A stretch of 64,000 nucleotides of DNA from Adenanthera pavonina (Eukaryota; Streptophyta; Magnoliopsida; Fabales; Fabaceae), in assembly GCA_026686845.1 (NCBI GenBank), contig JAIVEN010000013.1, positions 12,978,001 to 13,042,000 on the forward strand, in the 5' to 3' direction. Below the pieces are notes generated by a model, which was not told the origin of the DNA, made no database searches, and worked only from the letters and a program-made list of their open reading frames with translations. Shown in pieces: positions 63,001 to 64,000 of the stretch (its first letter is position 1; the number at the start of each line of letters is the position of its first letter). Position numbers and translations under genes: made by a program.

Positions 63001-64000
63001 TCTTGATTCTCCAAACTTCAAGTTCCTTGCTTCCTTTTTGTCTTCTCCTTTTCTATCTTTTCTCTCACAACTTGGAGCTCTTGATCTACAAATTTTACAG
63101 CTTTTTACTCACTTAAACACCTTAACCCAAGTCTTAGAGGAGAGATCTAATGAATGAATAATAACTTGGTTAATTTGCCAACTTGAGTAAACTTTAATGA
63201 AATATTATCTAATAATCATTTAAATAAATTCCAACCATATCCCTTGCAGCTACAAATCACGCCACTTTGGGTATTTTCATCCAAAATACTTCATAATTTT
63301 ATCAGTCCAAAATAACTTTTACTGATAAGTTTTACCTGTATTGATTAATTATTTTTACTGTAATTTTCTCTCAATTGGTATATGATTATTCTAAATTTTG
63401 ATTTTAGACTAAACTCATTATCTTATCCCAAAATATATTTGGATGGGGTTCACATATTGTTCCTATCTCTGTACTGCATTTTGTGGAGCCCATAATTCTT
63501 TTTTCGGTATAATAATTACTTTTTGACTTTCAGCACTAATTATAAATTAATATGAACTTAGTTAGCCTCTAAGTAGCATTCCATTGGGCCTGGCTTACCG
63601 TGAGCTATGTTTTGACAGGAAGTTTCCTAATTATGAAAATACTCTTGACTCGAAATAAAATTATAATTTTAAATTCTTTTGAGTTTTTTTTTTGTAATTT
63701 CTCCTATAGACTAATTTGCATAAAATTCTTCCTTCTAGAGACAAAAGAAAATAATTTTCCCAATTTTTCTTCTAACCTGAAAAAATGAATTTTTCCCCTT
63801 AAGCTTAGTAAAAAATATAAATACTTATTCTTTCGGGTACTTTCTCGTAATTTCTAGTTAAATTCAAGAATTAAGTTCTACTAAAGACTTAATTTGCATT
63901 TTATCTCAATTGAAGTCTAAACATAATTTCTTCTAATAACCATATGGGAAATTAATTCCAATTAGAGACCAAGCCAATAAAATTATCATCTTACGTCTTT

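Larger units (their letters stand above)
56506..64000 (+). mobile_element. TGTAACACC-family LTR (second level), interrupted, right end not reached
   Basis: The first part, 56506-56963, starts TGTAACACCTT. The second part resumes at 61527 after an inserted copy (56964-61526) and follows the family sequence to at least about 63850 (landmarks GGTTCACATATTG and GGAGCCCATAATTC near 63450-63495). No TTACA end or second copy of the flanking TTCTT was found before the window ends. Confidence 0.65.

Overview
The window is intergenic, repeat-packed DNA from a flowering-plant nuclear genome. It is AT-rich and full of LTR retrotransposons; I recognise no host gene, rRNA or tRNA gene. The three largest elements belong to one Ty1/copia family of the Sirevirus (SIRE/Maximus) type. 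They have LTRs of about 1.5-1.9 kb starting TGTTG and ending CTAACA, a primer-binding site complementary to initiator Met-tRNA, gag with two CCHC zinc knuckles, copia-order pol (protease, integrase, reverse transcriptase, RNase H), then a spacer of about 1 kb and a third 'env-like' ORF.

Layout. (1) 1-8737, + strand: the 3' part of element 1 (gag tail, pol, ORF3, 3' LTR), broken by nonsense and frameshift mutations. (2) 9160-11609: a solo LTR with a perfect 5-bp target duplication. (3) 12145-24269, - strand: complete element 2, flanked by the duplication ACATG. Its two 1861-bp LTRs differ at only about a dozen sites. ORF3 (721 codons) is intact while gag and pol are damaged. (4) 25745-35947: two minus-strand solo LTRs, a decayed copia relic, and a tandem LTR-internal-LTR-internal-LTR array of a short non-autonomous element. 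(5) 36656-54056, + strand: old element 3, whose integrase core is deleted and which is split by three later solo LTRs; one of these is from its own family. (6) 54532-64000: nested solo LTRs, four levels deep.

The most unusual signal is non-coding. The U3 part of the LTRs and the pol-ORF3 spacer of the Sirevirus-like family carry dense arrays of about 24-bp inverted repeats. Their arms follow CGAAYTTTGR and YCAAARTTCG around a short variable loop, often flanked by CAGA and TCTG. Loops differ between units while the arms stay complementary, and old copies lose the CpGs but often keep the symmetry. The spacer also holds a 41-bp palindrome shared by elements 1 and 2. Spacer length is 992-997 bp in three elements of very different age.

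All junctions, duplications and divergence counts were read by eye. Family names rest on recognised motifs, not on a database search.
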